Shown here in pieces: positions 23,011 to 34,240 of a DNA stretch of 64,000 bases. The translations under genes were made by a program, and so were the position numbers. Location: NCBI GenBank assembly GCA_024364735.1, contig JAGFNQ010008258.1:118395-182394 (forward strand), written 5' to 3'. Each line of letters begins with the position of its first letter. Position 1 is the stretch's first letter. Below the pieces are notes generated by a model. It had not been told where the DNA came from. It searched no databases and worked only from the letters and a program-made list of their open reading frames with translations. Origin of the DNA: Boesenbergia rotunda. Lineage: Eukaryota > Streptophyta > Magnoliopsida > Zingiberales > Zingiberaceae.

Positions 23011-24561
23011 TAAAATATAGAAAAATAAAAAAAGAAAAGATATATACAATATAATAGTTTTGATATATCAGGCTCTCTTTATTTTTTTTCAATATCTGAA
23101 ATTAGGTTAGACACTAGCTTCATATATAAAATTAAAAAAAAAGGATAATGTAAAATATAAAAAATAGAGGGTTAAATAAAGATATTATAAGAATAAAGAG
23201 TAAAGAAAAATAAATAATATAAGTAAAAAATATATAATACGAACAAATAATAAAGTAGTAAATATCAAAAAAGAGAAAAATAAAGTAAATATGTAAATAG
23301 TTTGTAGAATTGTATATAGAAAAATAGAGTTTGTAGAATTGTATATATTAGAAATATATAAAATAGAAATTAAAATAAAATATATATGTAAAAATTAAGA
23401 TAGATTATATATCATAGAATATATTATTAAAAATCAATTAAATTTGATTTCAGGCCTAAAGAGGGTCTGAAATGAATTATTTCAGGTATTCCTTCGGTAT
23501 GAAATCAAATCTAATATAGAAAAATATAGATAAAATAAAAAAAAGATATATAAAATATAATAGTTTTGATATATCATGTCCTCTTTAGTTTTTTTTCAAC
23601 ATCTGAAACTAGGTTAGACACTAGCTTCAGATATAAAATTAAAAAAATAATGTAATTAAAATATAAAAATTAGAGATTTAAATAAAGATATAATTAGAAT
23701 AAAGAATAAAGTAAAATAAATAATTTAAGTAAAAATATATATAATATGAATAAATAATAAAGTAATAAATATAAAACAGAGAAAGATAAAGCAAATATAT
23801 AAAGAGATGAAAAAAATAAAGATATAAATATAAAATATAGAAATATATAAAGAATGAAAAATAAAGAAAATATAAAATATAAATAAATAAATAGAGTTTT
23901 ATATATTGAAAATATAAGAAATAAATATAATAGAAATAGAAATAAAATATAAATGTGAAAAAAATAAGTTAGATAATAAGATATAAAAATAAAAAATAAA
24001 GAAATAAAGATGAAAGATAAAAAAGACAGTCTATATATGCTACAACCATTATATGATACATTGTTCTGTATCAAGTTGCACGACACAAGAAGATCATTGC
24101 TAGTGGTTATAAGGACTAGTTTTGACACCATAATTACCTTTTTCTAGCTCAACCATATTTAGTGATATCAAGTATTGAGAAATCCAAATATCCTAAGTCC
24201 ATCTGTGGGTTTTGACGAAAACTCACTGATGGACCTAAAAAATTCTGATTATAACAATTTCAAATATTATGTGTTTATGGTGTTGCAAAGACTCGAATTA
24301 TGATTTCCAATGTGTATTTAGGGTATTTCAATAGAAATATACAATTCAATTCAATTTATCTTTAAACAAGCTTAAATATATTATACTATTAAAGAATATT
24401 TGGAAAGTCTCTAAATATACATTGGAAAACACAATTCGAGTCTTTGCAACACCATAAATTCATAGTATTTGAAATTGTTGCAATTCGACTTTTCCAGGTT
24501 CATCAGTGAGTTTTCTCTAAAACCCACTGATAGACCTTAGATATTTGGATTTCTCAATACT

Positions 24562-24853
24562 TTTTTTTATTTACAAGGGGTATCCAGGCTTGCGCCCGAC
24601 TAATCCACTTGGTTGACCGGCTCTGCCCCACAGCCTTCAACGAGAGTCCCCACCGGTCAACGAGGGTAAATCGCGAGACGGAGACACGTGGCGACTTCAC
24701 CACTGATGATATCAGTACCCGATGGCCTGACCACGCAGCAGCCTGTGACGATTTCTTCCGTCAGCATACTGCGCGCTCTACCAGGGAGGAATCGAACCCG
24801 GAAAGTGAGGGATCACCCAAGTGAGTCATTACCAATCGCGTCATCACCCAAGT
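24562..24853 (-). mobile_element. tRNA-derived SINE inserted in the foldback element
   Basis: Flanked by 15-bp duplications GGATTTCTCAATACT (24547-24561 and 24854-24868). On the minus strand there is a tRNA-like head with a B box GGGTTCGATTCC (24788-24799 on the plus strand) and a tail TTGTAAATAAAAAAAA. The body is GC-richer than its surroundings. It lies in the right arm only and has no counterpart in the left. Confidence 0.8.
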
Positions 24854-26857
24854 GGATTTCTCAATACTTGATATCACTAGATAGGGTTGACCTACGAGAA
24901 ATTAATTATGGTGTCAAAACTTAACCCTAACCACTAGCAATGATCTTCTTGTATCGCGCAACTTGGCACAAAATAATGCATCATGTAGTGGTTGTAGCAT
25001 ATTTAGACTGTTTTTTTATCTCACATCTTTATCTTTCTATTTTTTATCTTTATATCTTATTATCTATCTTAATATTTTTTCACGTTTATATTTTATTTTA
25101 ATTTCTATTATATTTATTTCTTATATTTTTAATCTATAAAAACTCTATTTATTTATTTATATTTTTTCTTTTTTATTCTTTAAGTATTTCTTTATTTTAT
25201 ATTTATATCTTTATTTTTTATATCTTTACATATTTACTTTATCTTTCTTTTTTTATATTTATTTCTTTATTATTTATTGATATTATATATATATTTTTCT
25301 TATATTATTTAGTATATCTTTATTTAAATCTCTATTTTTTTTTTATATTTTACTTTCTCATTTTTTTAATTTTATATTGAAGCTAGTGTCTAATCTAATT
25401 TCAAATCTTAAAAAAACTAAAGAGAGCATGATATATCAAAACTATATATCTTCTCTTATTTTTATTTTGTTTATATTTTTCTTGATTAGATTTGATTTCA
25501 GGTTCAAAAAGTGTCTTCAATAATTCATTTCAAGCCCTATTTGAACCTGAAATAAAAATATTTCAGGCCCAAAGAGGGTTTGAAATGAATTAATTTCAGG
25601 CCCTCTTTGGGCCTCAAATCAAATTAAATCGATTTTTAATAATTTTTTCTATGATATATATAATCTATCTTAAGTTTCACATATAAATTTTATTTTAATT
25701 TCTATTTTATATATTTCTAATATATACAATTCTACGAACTCTATTTTTTTATAAAAGAAATAGAGTTTTTATAATTCAACAATTCTACAAACTCTTTACA
25801 TATTTATTTTATCTTTCTCTAAATTTTATATATGAAGTTAGTGTCTAAGTTAGTTTCAGATATTGAAAAAACTAAAGAGGGTCTGATATATCAAAATTAT
25901 TATATTTTATATATCTTTTCTTATTTTATTTTATTTTTATTTTTCTATATTTTATAATTTTAGGACTAAAGATGATGTAAAATGAATTATTTTATGCCCT
26001 CTTTGAGCTTAAAATAAAAATATTTTAGGCCTAAAGAAATAAATTATTTCAGACCCTCTTAGAGTTGAAATCAAATATTTCATGTGATATCAAATCCAAT
26101 TAATTTTTAATAATTTTTTTTCTAGAATATCTAATATATTTTACTATCTTAATTTCCACATATAAAATTTATTTTAATTTCTATTTTATATATTTCTAAT
26201 ATATACAATTCTACTAACTCTATTTTTTATATTTTATATATCTTTCTTTATTTTATTTTATTTATATTTTTTGATATTTTACCTTTTCTATTTATATCCT
26301 TATTTCAATTATTTATAATTATTTTGAAAAAATAATTTCGATTTTGAATATTAGAGGGTTTGATTTTTTCTAATTTCAGACTCACGTTGGACCTGATATT
26401 CTGGAATTTTAGGCCCAACGTGACATGATATTTATCCTATATTTTTAAAATATATAATCATCATTTGTTATTTATTTATAAGATAATCTTTTAATTTTTT
26501 CAAATCGCAACAAAATATAATAAAAGGTTCAGGATGAGTCAAGTTGTATTATGTAGGAAGAGATATATAGGGTGAGAGAAGATGAGAATAACTGCATCCG
26601 GACCATAATTTATTATTTTAAAATCAAATTATGAAAAGGTAGTTCAAATGTTTCAATAATAAATTACGAAAATGATTAATTGACGGGAAGATATTAGAGA
26701 GATGAACTGATTTTATATGTGCCCTTTGATAAAAAATAATTTATTTAATATTTTTTTTGAATAAATATAGATTCTTAGTAAGTCGTTTGCTAAAATACCG
26801 AAGATACAGTATTGGATTTTAATGATATCCATTAATTGAAAAAAATTAAAATAGAAG

Positions 26858-28547
26858 TCAAAGACTGAAGCTCCATGTAGTTTGTGCCATAAGCTTTGGT
26901 ACAATTTCATTGTCCTTCTTCACCAGTGACCCAGAAATCTGCAAGGCCAATCACAATAAAGTATGAATATTAAAATATTATTTATAGTCAAATTAGTATT
27001 TTGTGAAAATATATGTAAAATTATATTTCGAACGTTGCACTCAGTAAAAAAAAATTCAATGAAACACTCAATAAATGACGTGACACTTTATATGTACATA
27101 TTCAATTATTATTTGGACATCATCGATAGTCTTCGACCATCATCCCGAATCAACCTATACCCTAGGAGGCACTGTGAACCCGTCGAAAATCGCTACATAT
27201 AAAATATAACGTCATTTACTGAACTTTTCCTTAAAATTTTTCACTTATCATTTTCTTTATATTTTATATGCCATTAAAATACAATAAATTATCCTAAAAT
27301 CTTTAACATCAATTTCAATTTTATTTTCAATTCCTGTATAAAAAAAATTACTCCTTGCATATAAACTTTCTCTATTTTAACTCCTTAATACATTCCGATT
27401 AATTTAATTATTTTTATTTTTTATGTATAAAAAATTTAAAATGAGATATAATTTATCCTAAATTCAATATCATTTAATTTGAATCATTTAATCGATTTAG
27501 CCTAAACAATCGATTGGTTTGAGTTCCAAATCAATTGATTAGGAGAAAAAAGAAATATGCTCAATTGGATAGAAAATATACTTGATTATAATTAAATGAT
27601 ATTAAATTTAATAAGAATTATACCTCTTTTTTAATTTTTTTTATTTATAAAAATAATGAGGAAAAGAATCATTCTTGATTTGATAGTAAACATAATTGAT
27701 TTTAATTTAAATATCTTAAATTTAGAAGTATATATATATATTTTTTAAAATTTTGTATTTATAAAAAATGAAAATAATTAAATATATCGATAAACATCAG
27801 CAAGACAAAAAAGTGGAATAATACCGTTAGAGAGTTTAGGGCTATTTACCACCCATTAAAATACCTTGAAGGTTCCTTTCTCCTTGGAGGTCCTGCTCCA
27901 CTGCAGCCCCACCCTTCCGTCCTTGACGTCGTAGCTCCCCTTCAGCACGTCGCCGCTGTCGAAGCTCCTCGACACGGCCACCGCCCACTCTCTGCTCTCG
28001 AGCTTGTAGGACGGCTCCACCACCATAAACCGACCGGGCGCGAACTTGTACCTGAGCTCGCAGTCCTTGGTACCCACCAGGTGCTTCACCGCCACCTTGT
28101 GCTCGTCGTTGAACTCCACCAAACTTTTCACCTTCATCTTCTTCTCCAGCACCGCGTGGTGGTACGCCAAGTTCACCCTACTCCCCATCACGTTCACGGA
28201 GTTCATGAACTTGAACCTCAAGTTCGGTGGATCGCCGTCCTTCTTCTGCCGATCACATTCATGAAGAGATTATACGGTATACGTTAATTAATAGAGAATT
28301 AATGGAATTGGAGTATGTTGTGGTCGATCACTTTTACGGGGGAGTAGCGGATGAGGAAGGAGTTGGGCTTCGAAAGAGAGAAGGCGAAGGTAGTGGGCGA
28401 GTAGCCGGCAGACTCCGGGGCGAGGGAGTTGGTGGCCGAGGCTTTGAGCTTGGCCTCGCCGATGTTGGTGCCGAGGGAGATCGTGGTGCTGCCTTTTCCA
28501 GCCTTGGCATCGGTCTCGTATTTTCCGGTGAAGGTGGCCTCCAACAT
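26858..28547 (-). CDS. OEP24: OEP24-like plastid outer-envelope pore protein, three exons (223 aa)
   Basis: OEP24 is a beta-barrel solute channel of the plastid outer envelope, reported to pass triose phosphates, dicarboxylates and other small anions. Exon 1 is 28547-28338, exon 2 is 28245-27865, exon 3 is 26938-26858. All junctions are GT-AG and in phase 0 (CCCCC|GTAAAA, GGCAG|AAG; TTCAAG|GTATTT, TTGCAG|ATT). Family signatures are the N-terminal GKYE, FxFMNSVNV after the first splice, KLESREWAVAVSR, LQWSRTSKEKGTFK at the end of exon 2, and a tail in exon 3 with IVPKLMAQTTW. Length is close to the usual ~213 aa. There is no cleavable presequence, as expected for this family. Without exon 3 the protein would end early at 27856. 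Intron 2 (926 bp) carries a MITE, and a foldback element lies 60 bp past the stop. I am confident of the family, slightly less of exon 3. Confidence 0.88.
27044..27243. mobile_element. MITE in intron 2 of the OEP24-like gene
   Basis: Inverted termini: CAATAAATGACGTGACACTTTATATG (27070-27095) pairs, with mismatches, with the reverse of CATATAAAATATAACGTCATTTACTG (27195-27220), and similarity extends outward into A-rich ends. It is about 200 bp and non-coding. No clear duplication was found. Confidence 0.5.
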
Positions 28548-28967
28548 CTCTCAGGGAGGAGATGATCGATCTTCTAATTAATTAATTGAGGAATTAATGG
28601 ACTGTGTGTAATTTATAAACTGGAATTGCTTGCCGGAGTGAGCTTCCTTGGAATCATGCAAGTCTCTCTGCACTCGATCGAACATCTAATTGCTCTCTCT
28701 GTTCCAAAGTTAAATTGATTCGTTTACTTGTCTTTGGAGGCAGCCCCTGGAATTGCTTGTTAGGGGAATTGCAGCAAAGGAATCATCTGCCTCTTACTTT
28801 TTCCTTTCTACTTTGGAAGAATTTGTCTAAAGATTATACTCGATTACTACTTGATCTGTTTATCTCTAATTCACAAAGAAGGTCTCAATTTCAAGCTAAA
28901 TCCATCAGTTGAATCTGCTAAAGAACATGACAGGTACCTCAGGTGAAGAGAAGTATCAAATGTAGTA
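28548..28967 (-). promoter_or_regulatory. promoter region of the OEP24-like gene
   Basis: A TATA box (TATAAAT on the minus strand, 28611-28617) lies about 65 bp upstream of the start codon, giving a probable leader of about 30-40 nt. Only about 430 bp separate the gene from a hAT element, so distal control regions may lie within or beyond that element. Confidence 0.5.
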
Positions 28968-28975
28968 TCGATGCA

Positions 28976-30198
28976 CAAGGCCGGCTCAAGCCTATTTAAG
29001 GTCTTAGGAAAAAAAAACAATCTTTAACATTGTTTAAAAAAAATTTACTCATCCTTTTCATTCGGACTTGTAACTGACAACCGACTTGGTCGAAAATAAA
29101 TATATTTAGAATTGTTTAAAAACTAAGAAAGATAGAAAAAAATATGTCTAATTATTCAAATGAAAGACAAAAATAATAACTCTTACAAAAAGAAATAAAT
29201 GAAATGAGACAATAATAGAAAAAAATCATGTTTCCTCTTCAACTCATCATCACCGCAAATCACAAAAAATAAATAAATAAATAAATAATACATATACAAA
29301 ATGATAAAATTCAATATAATCCTTAGAAAATGAAGATCGTAACGAGATCAAACCAGCTATTATCATTTATTAAAATCTAAATAAGTCATTTTAGGCATAA
29401 AATAAAAGAAAAAATAAATCACATTTTTTATCACCTAAACCAAAATAGTTGTAAATGATAGAATAGAAACAAAAGGGAAATCAAAAAATATATTTCTGTA
29501 AATACATATAAATAAAAGCAAAACTTAATGTCTATCAAGGAAACGAAATGACAAAGATATCTAACTCACTATTGCTCAAAATAATAAAATCTTCTATTTC
29601 GATCGAACACAATATGGACGAATCCCTCAACATTTGAACTTAATTAAGCAAGGAGCATAGTAGCACCAACCGAATCAACATGACAGCGTTAGATGTAATT
29701 TCTCTTTCCCAATATCAATGAGCGAGAAAAGTACAAAGAGGGAGAGCTAGTTAAGGGAAAAGGGGGAACTCAAAAAAAGACTAATATTTTTTATTTTGCA
29801 TTGCATGGATAAAAAAATTCTAATTCATGTTCTTACTAATCAGAAGAGAAAACGTCACTAACAAAAAATAAATATAACGAGAGAAGGCTAGGGTTGATAG
29901 ATATAGAAGAGGAATACATTAGATCTTATAAAATAACATACATAATAAAAATTAAATTTAAAATATTAAAAAGAGAACGCCTTATGACTCTATCCATTGG
30001 AACCATAATAAGATTTTTATAAAATCTATAGTTTTGACTAAAAAATAAGATACGTAAATTTTTTATCAAGACTTTATTCTTTTCCATTCTCTTAAAATAT
30101 AATAAAAAATATGTTTAATATATCAAAAATAATGGGCCCCAATAAAAATTGAGGCCCTAGGCATAGGCCTTAATGTCCTATGTCTAAAGATGGCCCTG
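28976..30198. mobile_element. non-autonomous hAT transposon (1.2 kb)
   Basis: Perfect 8-bp target duplications TCGATGCA (28968-28975 and 30199-30206), the length typical of hAT. Termini are CAAGGCCGGCTCAAG on the left and, inverted, CAGGGCCATCTTTAG on the right: imperfect inverted repeats of the common plant hAT type (CAxGGCC). The interior is AT-rich and has no transposase frame. Confidence 0.85.
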
Positions 30199-30235
30199 TC
30201 GATGCACGTGAGATCTATTAGCTCTCTCTTTGCCC

Positions 30236-30450
30236 CCGAGGCTATGGTGCAGTGGTAAGGTCACTAGTTGTAAACTCAGGCATCCGTGGTTCGATCCCCA
30301 GCTACGGCGCATTTTGCAGGAATTTTTCCTCTAAATGGGGCGTGAACCCTGGGATGCTGGGCATCTAGACTGACCACCACGAGCGCTTCCCGATTTACCC
30401 TGGTGACCAGTGGGAAACTTCCGTGAGACCGGGCCGGTCACCCCAGGTTC
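30236..30450 (+). mobile_element. tRNA-derived SINE, 3'-truncated
   Basis: A box TATGGTGCAGTGGTAAGG (30243-30260) and B box GGTTCGATCCC (30288-30298) form a tRNA-like head; the body contains GATTTACCCTGGTGACCAGTGGG, related to the SINE at 24562-24853. No A-rich tail or clear target duplication follows, so the 3' end is probably lost and the limits are approximate. Confidence 0.7.
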
Positions 30451-30610
30451 AATTTGTCTGCTACCTGGTTCATCAATCTAACCCTCTGCAGCTGCTTGAA
30501 CCTCTCCTGAAGCAGAGAAATGGTGGAATTGAGGACGACGGAGTCACTTCCTTGCCTGCTCATGGATGCAAGGCTCAGCTTGATTTGGCAAAGTGGTCGA
30601 GTTGTTTTAT
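30451..30610 (+). pseudogene. unidentified coding-like fragment next to the SINE
   Basis: A short open stretch in one frame (CYLVHQSNPLQLLEPL, then RNGGIEDDGVTS) has gene-like composition, unlike the AT-rich flanks. I do not recognise the protein. It has no start or splice context and may be a captured exon fragment or chance. Confidence 0.25.
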
Positions 30611-30616
30611 AGCAGT

Positions 30617-31165
30617 GTTTAAGAAGGTGGCGCCTAGGACCGTCTAGGTGCCGCCTAGGTGCACCGCCTAGGCATTGGGCGGTTGCCTACCACCCGCATT
30701 TTACAAAGGCGATGTCTCTAAGCGTCAACATATTAATCAACCGCCTAGGCGGCCACCTACGCAGGGGTGGTTGATTTTTTTTTTAACAAAAGTCTGCTAA
30801 ATCGATTGGCCAATCGATTGAATACTGTTAATTGATTGACCAATCGATTAGTAGGAGTCGTTTCATGAGAAATAGAAATTTGGTGAATCAATTGAATACT
30901 GTCAATCGATTGATCAACAGGAGTTTCCCGAAAAACAAAAGTCTGCCGATCGATTAGCCAATCAATTGAACACTATCAATCGATTGACCAATCGATTAGC
31001 ATGAGTTTCACAAGAAATAGAAGTCTATCAATAAATTAGTCAATCTATTGAACACCGATTTAATCAATTGAACACTGATTTACTCGGAACACTGTCAATT
31101 CATAGAGAAAAAAAATGTTCCGCTTAGGTGCCTACTTGCTTGGTTAGGTAGACTTTCGGGACTAA
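30617..31165. repeat. CCTAGGCGG-type repeat element with internal AATCGATTGGCC palindromes
   Basis: The left end CAGTGTTTAAGAAGGTGGCG is followed by repeated GCCTAGG motifs; the right part carries CCGCTTAGGTGCCTACTTG in inverted style. This pattern fits non-autonomous hAT-like elements with GCCTAGGCG subterminal repeats, but no 8-bp duplication could be confirmed. Positions 30795-31085 hold about six copies of CCAATCGATTGA-like palindromes. Confidence 0.4.
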
Positions 31166-31214
31166 TACTTGATTTTTATGGTATTTTGATTAACAAGTGA
31201 CAGGTAAGATTTGT

Positions 31215-31993
31215 TCATTTATGTTGATTGATATTCGAGATCGGACTTGTTGTACACAACCCTTTGTGATCTGAGGATCATGTCAAGATTCTTGAACCCC
31301 AAAGTGTACCTTTCCATCATCCCCTTGAGTCTCTCAACTTCGCCCCTCAAGATGGAATTTTTTTTTCCTCAAGTCTTTTAACTTGATTTGGCTTTCCATT
31401 TTAAACTTGGTTAGTTGAGTTCTCAGGGTTAACTTGCTCCTTAAGACTTTTGACTTCCTTAAGTAGCAATTCAACTTGTTTCTCATATTTGACCAACTTC
31501 CTATTTAAGCATGCAATAATTTAAAAAAAAATTAGTTTCTAGATTAGATGTTACCTCATAGGAACCTTTGGAATTGGATATGGATTCATGGCTTGATTCA
31601 GTATAGGATTCGGATTCGTCTTCTTGGCTCGACTCTGACTCGTACTAAGACTTGGATTTGTTAGGTTGATTTCTTGCCATTAGTTCCAAGAAGTTTCTGT
31701 GTCTTATTTTGGGCATATCTTCTTTGGTATATGGGCAATCAGTCTTATAGTGCCCCTTTTTGTTGCACCCGTAACATGTTACTTCAAACAATGATTTGGT
31801 TGATGTAGATTTTATATCCTTGTTGAGATTGCCTTTTGAAAATTTTTTCTTCTTTTTGGTAAACATCTTCCTAACCATGTTTACTAGTTGTTCTTCGGTT
31901 GAGTCGGAGTCGGATTCGCCTTTTGATTTTGGCTCCTTGCTTGGTCTTGCAATAAGGGCAATACCTTTCTCGGTTTTACTCAAGTTAGACTGT
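31215..31993 (-). pseudogene. gag: copia gag, C-terminal part (minus strand), split by a CACTA-like element
   Basis: On the minus strand, after the CACTA-like insertion, the frame continues with a Lys-rich region and an intact zinc knuckle CYGCNKKGHYKTDC (about 31730-31770). A stop at 31645-31647 follows, then a degenerate coiled-coil segment and a block equivalent to the gag C-terminal coiled coil (GMMERYTLG / QRVV, 31240-31330). Stops and indels make it a remnant. The N-terminal half is at 36173-36689. Confidence 0.75.
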
Positions 31994-33239
31994 CACTACA
32001 AAAAAAACACACATATAAGAGTGGTTGTTTAGGAGTGGTTTTAACACCGCTCTTAAAAATTGACCAATTGAATTGGTTTGAACTCAACAGTTTCAATTGT
32101 CTAACCTGTAGGAACAATTTTAAAACCGCTCTTGTTGAATATCTTTAGCATCGGTTTGAAAAAAGCGCTGCTATAAACCGCTCTTAATGTAACTATTAAA
32201 AGCAATATTAAAACTGTTGATATTGGATACTTTTGTTGGAAACGAGATGGCTAGAGAGGGGGGGGGGTGAATATAGCCAATCACTTTTTCTTGCACTTAA
32301 CAAGTTTCCTGCACTCAACTTATCAGTAGCACAGCGGAAGAAACAAAGGAAACTGAAGCAGTGCAGTAAACAAAAACAGAAATGAAAGCAAACAGAGACA
32401 ACTGCCAAGATCGCTAACAAGAGGGTTTACAAGGTTGGGGGATAACTTGCCCCTACTCCTTGGCGTGCCCTTAAGGTGGGCGATCCCTTGATCGTCGGCA
32501 GATCAAGCCCCGGTTTTCACCGGATATAACACAACCTCCTTCTCGGTGGAGAAACCTCTCCACAGCGTTTCAATCACAGATAAAGTTTAAGCACAAAGAA
32601 ACAACAAGAATGATCTTACTCAAACACTTAGCAAGGACAAGAACACAGCGAGCTTCCCTGAGCTCCACCCAGTGGCGATCTCACGCAAGAACCCCTCTTT
32701 GTGTCTTCCCACTGTCGGACTCCAAGCTCCTTGTTCTCTCCTTCAAGCGCTCAAGTAATGGATGATTGTTTCTCGATCGCTTGCTCAAATTGATGAAAAC
32801 TTCAAGAACACAGCAAGCAAGTTGTGGAGAACACAAGGCGCGACAAGAACACAAGTTTTCGAACTCTACTTCCACGAAGCCAACTTCCGCCCTTTTGATT
32901 CTCTACACAGCACCAGGTGACAACATCCTCCGTAGCCTCCAGCTACCTCACTGCCAACGCCAGCTACCACTGAGCCCTCTCTGGTCTTCCTGAGATCCCC
33001 TCAGCCAAGCCCCAGTCTCGGCTCCAGTCTGCAGCTCGGCCGTTGCAACTTGAAATGGAGAATCGGACAAACCTGCTCCAAGGAAAGCCTCCATTGACCT
33101 CTCCTTGAGTGTTTGAATCCTCCCCTGTCACCTGCAGCTTAATCAGACTGTTAGAGCAGTAAATCATACAGTGAATGAAATATCAGAGGCAAATAGCAGT
33201 GAATCGGATACGATCAGACGCTCTGACCGCGTCTGACAG

Positions 33240-33765
33240 TGCAATTTGAATTAAAGTGATCAGTCACCGGACCGATCCAGGACTTGTGGATCAGTCACCA
33301 GACCGATCTACTGCTGTGCTGGGATTCCCAGCTCTTACGGCAACACAGCCTGATCGGTCACCGGACCGATCAGAGTGAAGCCTGATCGGTCACCAGACCG
33401 ATTAGAGTGAAGCCTGATCGGTCACCCAGACCGATCAGGACAGATGAACAGTGATTTTTTAATCAGCTCCTAAGTCCCTGATCGGTCACCGGACCGATCT
33501 GGACTTGATCAGCAAGGGAACTCACTCACTGCTCGCTCCCTGATCGGTCACCAGACCGATCAGGAGCAAGGCAGTGAGGAAGCAGCCTGCTCCCTGATCG
33601 GTCACCGGACCGTTTAGGAGCCACACAGTAGGTTCCCAACCTCACTGTGCGCTCCCTGATCAGTCACCAGTCCGATCAGACATTGCTGGATCGGTCACCA
33701 GACCGATCCACGAAGGAGTAGCGTGCCAATGTCCCTGATCGGTCACCAGACCGATCCAAGGACTC
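33240..33765. repeat. array of palindromes TGATCGGTCACCGGACCGATCA in the L2 LTR
   Basis: More than ten copies of GATCGGTCACC(A/G)GACCGATC, a 20-bp inverted repeat able to form a hairpin, are separated by 10-50 bp of variable sequence. The same motif is scattered through the other L2 LTR (38500-39150). Confidence 0.85.
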
Positions 33766-33769
33766 AACC

Positions 33770-34240
33770 CTAGCCCTCCAAGCTAGTGTTTCATCCACCT
33801 TAGCCCTCTAAGCCAAGGATTTTTCCATCTAACTCTCCAAGTTGGGAATTTGCACCTAACCCTCCAAGTTAGGACTTTTCACCTAGCCTTCCAAGCTAGG
33901 ACTTTTCACCTAGCCCTCCAAGCTAGGACTTTTCACCCAACCCTTCCGAGTTAGAATATCATCCAACCTAGCCCTCCAAGCTAGGCACCTGACCCTCCAA
34001 GCCAGGACTTTTTCACCTAATTCTCCAGGATGGAAATTTGCACCTAACCCTCCAAGTTAGGACTTTTCACCTAGCCCTCCAAGCTAGGACTTTTCACCCA
34101 ACCCTTCCGAATTAGGACTTTTCCAACACCTAGCCCTCCAAGCTAGGACTTTTCACACCTAACCCTCCAGGTTAGGATTTTCCAACACCTAGCCCTCCAT
34201 GCTAGGATTTTCCATATCATGCCTAATCCTCGATCAGGAC
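33770..34240. repeat. minisatellite CCTAGCCCTCCAAGCTAGGACTTTTCA
   Basis: Tandem units of about 26-30 bp, each a short palindrome (CTAGCCCTCCAAGCTAG) plus GACTTTTCAC, in roughly 15 variants. The other L2 LTR has a matching block at 38150-38410 (GGTGAGTGAAGCCGGG units, the reverse-orientation counterpart). Confidence 0.8.

Larger units (their letters stand above)
22102..26798. mobile_element. 4.7-kb near-palindromic foldback transposon, possibly Mutator-like
   Basis: The two halves are inverted copies over about 2.2 kb each. Left end GTATTTTACCAAACG pairs with right end CGTTTGCTAAAATAC; ATCATGTCACGTTGGGCC (22498) pairs with GGCCCAACGTGACATGAT (26412); GATCATTGCTAGTGGTTA (24091) pairs with TAACCACTAGCAATGATC (24928). 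The centre is near 24.37 kb. Flanking AGATACAGCA (22092-22101) and AGATACAGTA (26802-26811) look like a 9-10 bp target duplication, as in Mutator elements, although three extra bases lie between the right terminus and its copy. Arms are very AT-rich with repeated palindromes CAGGCCCAAAGAGGGCCTG. No transposase is visible. Confidence 0.75.

Noticed and set aside
23694..24131. 145-codon frame on the minus strand, Phe/Ile/Tyr/Leu-rich
   Set aside because: It lies in an AT-rich arm of the palindrome, consists of low-complexity hydrophobic repeats and matches no family; the frame is a result of composition.
24700..24830. tRNA-like B box suggesting a tRNA gene
   Set aside because: No cloverleaf could be built and the sequence has a SINE body, A-rich tail and 15-bp duplications.
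33240..33765. Repeated 20-bp palindromes with variable spacers resembling a CRISPR array
   Set aside because: Repeats vary in sequence, spacers vary widely in length, and the block lies inside a solo LTR of a plant genome.
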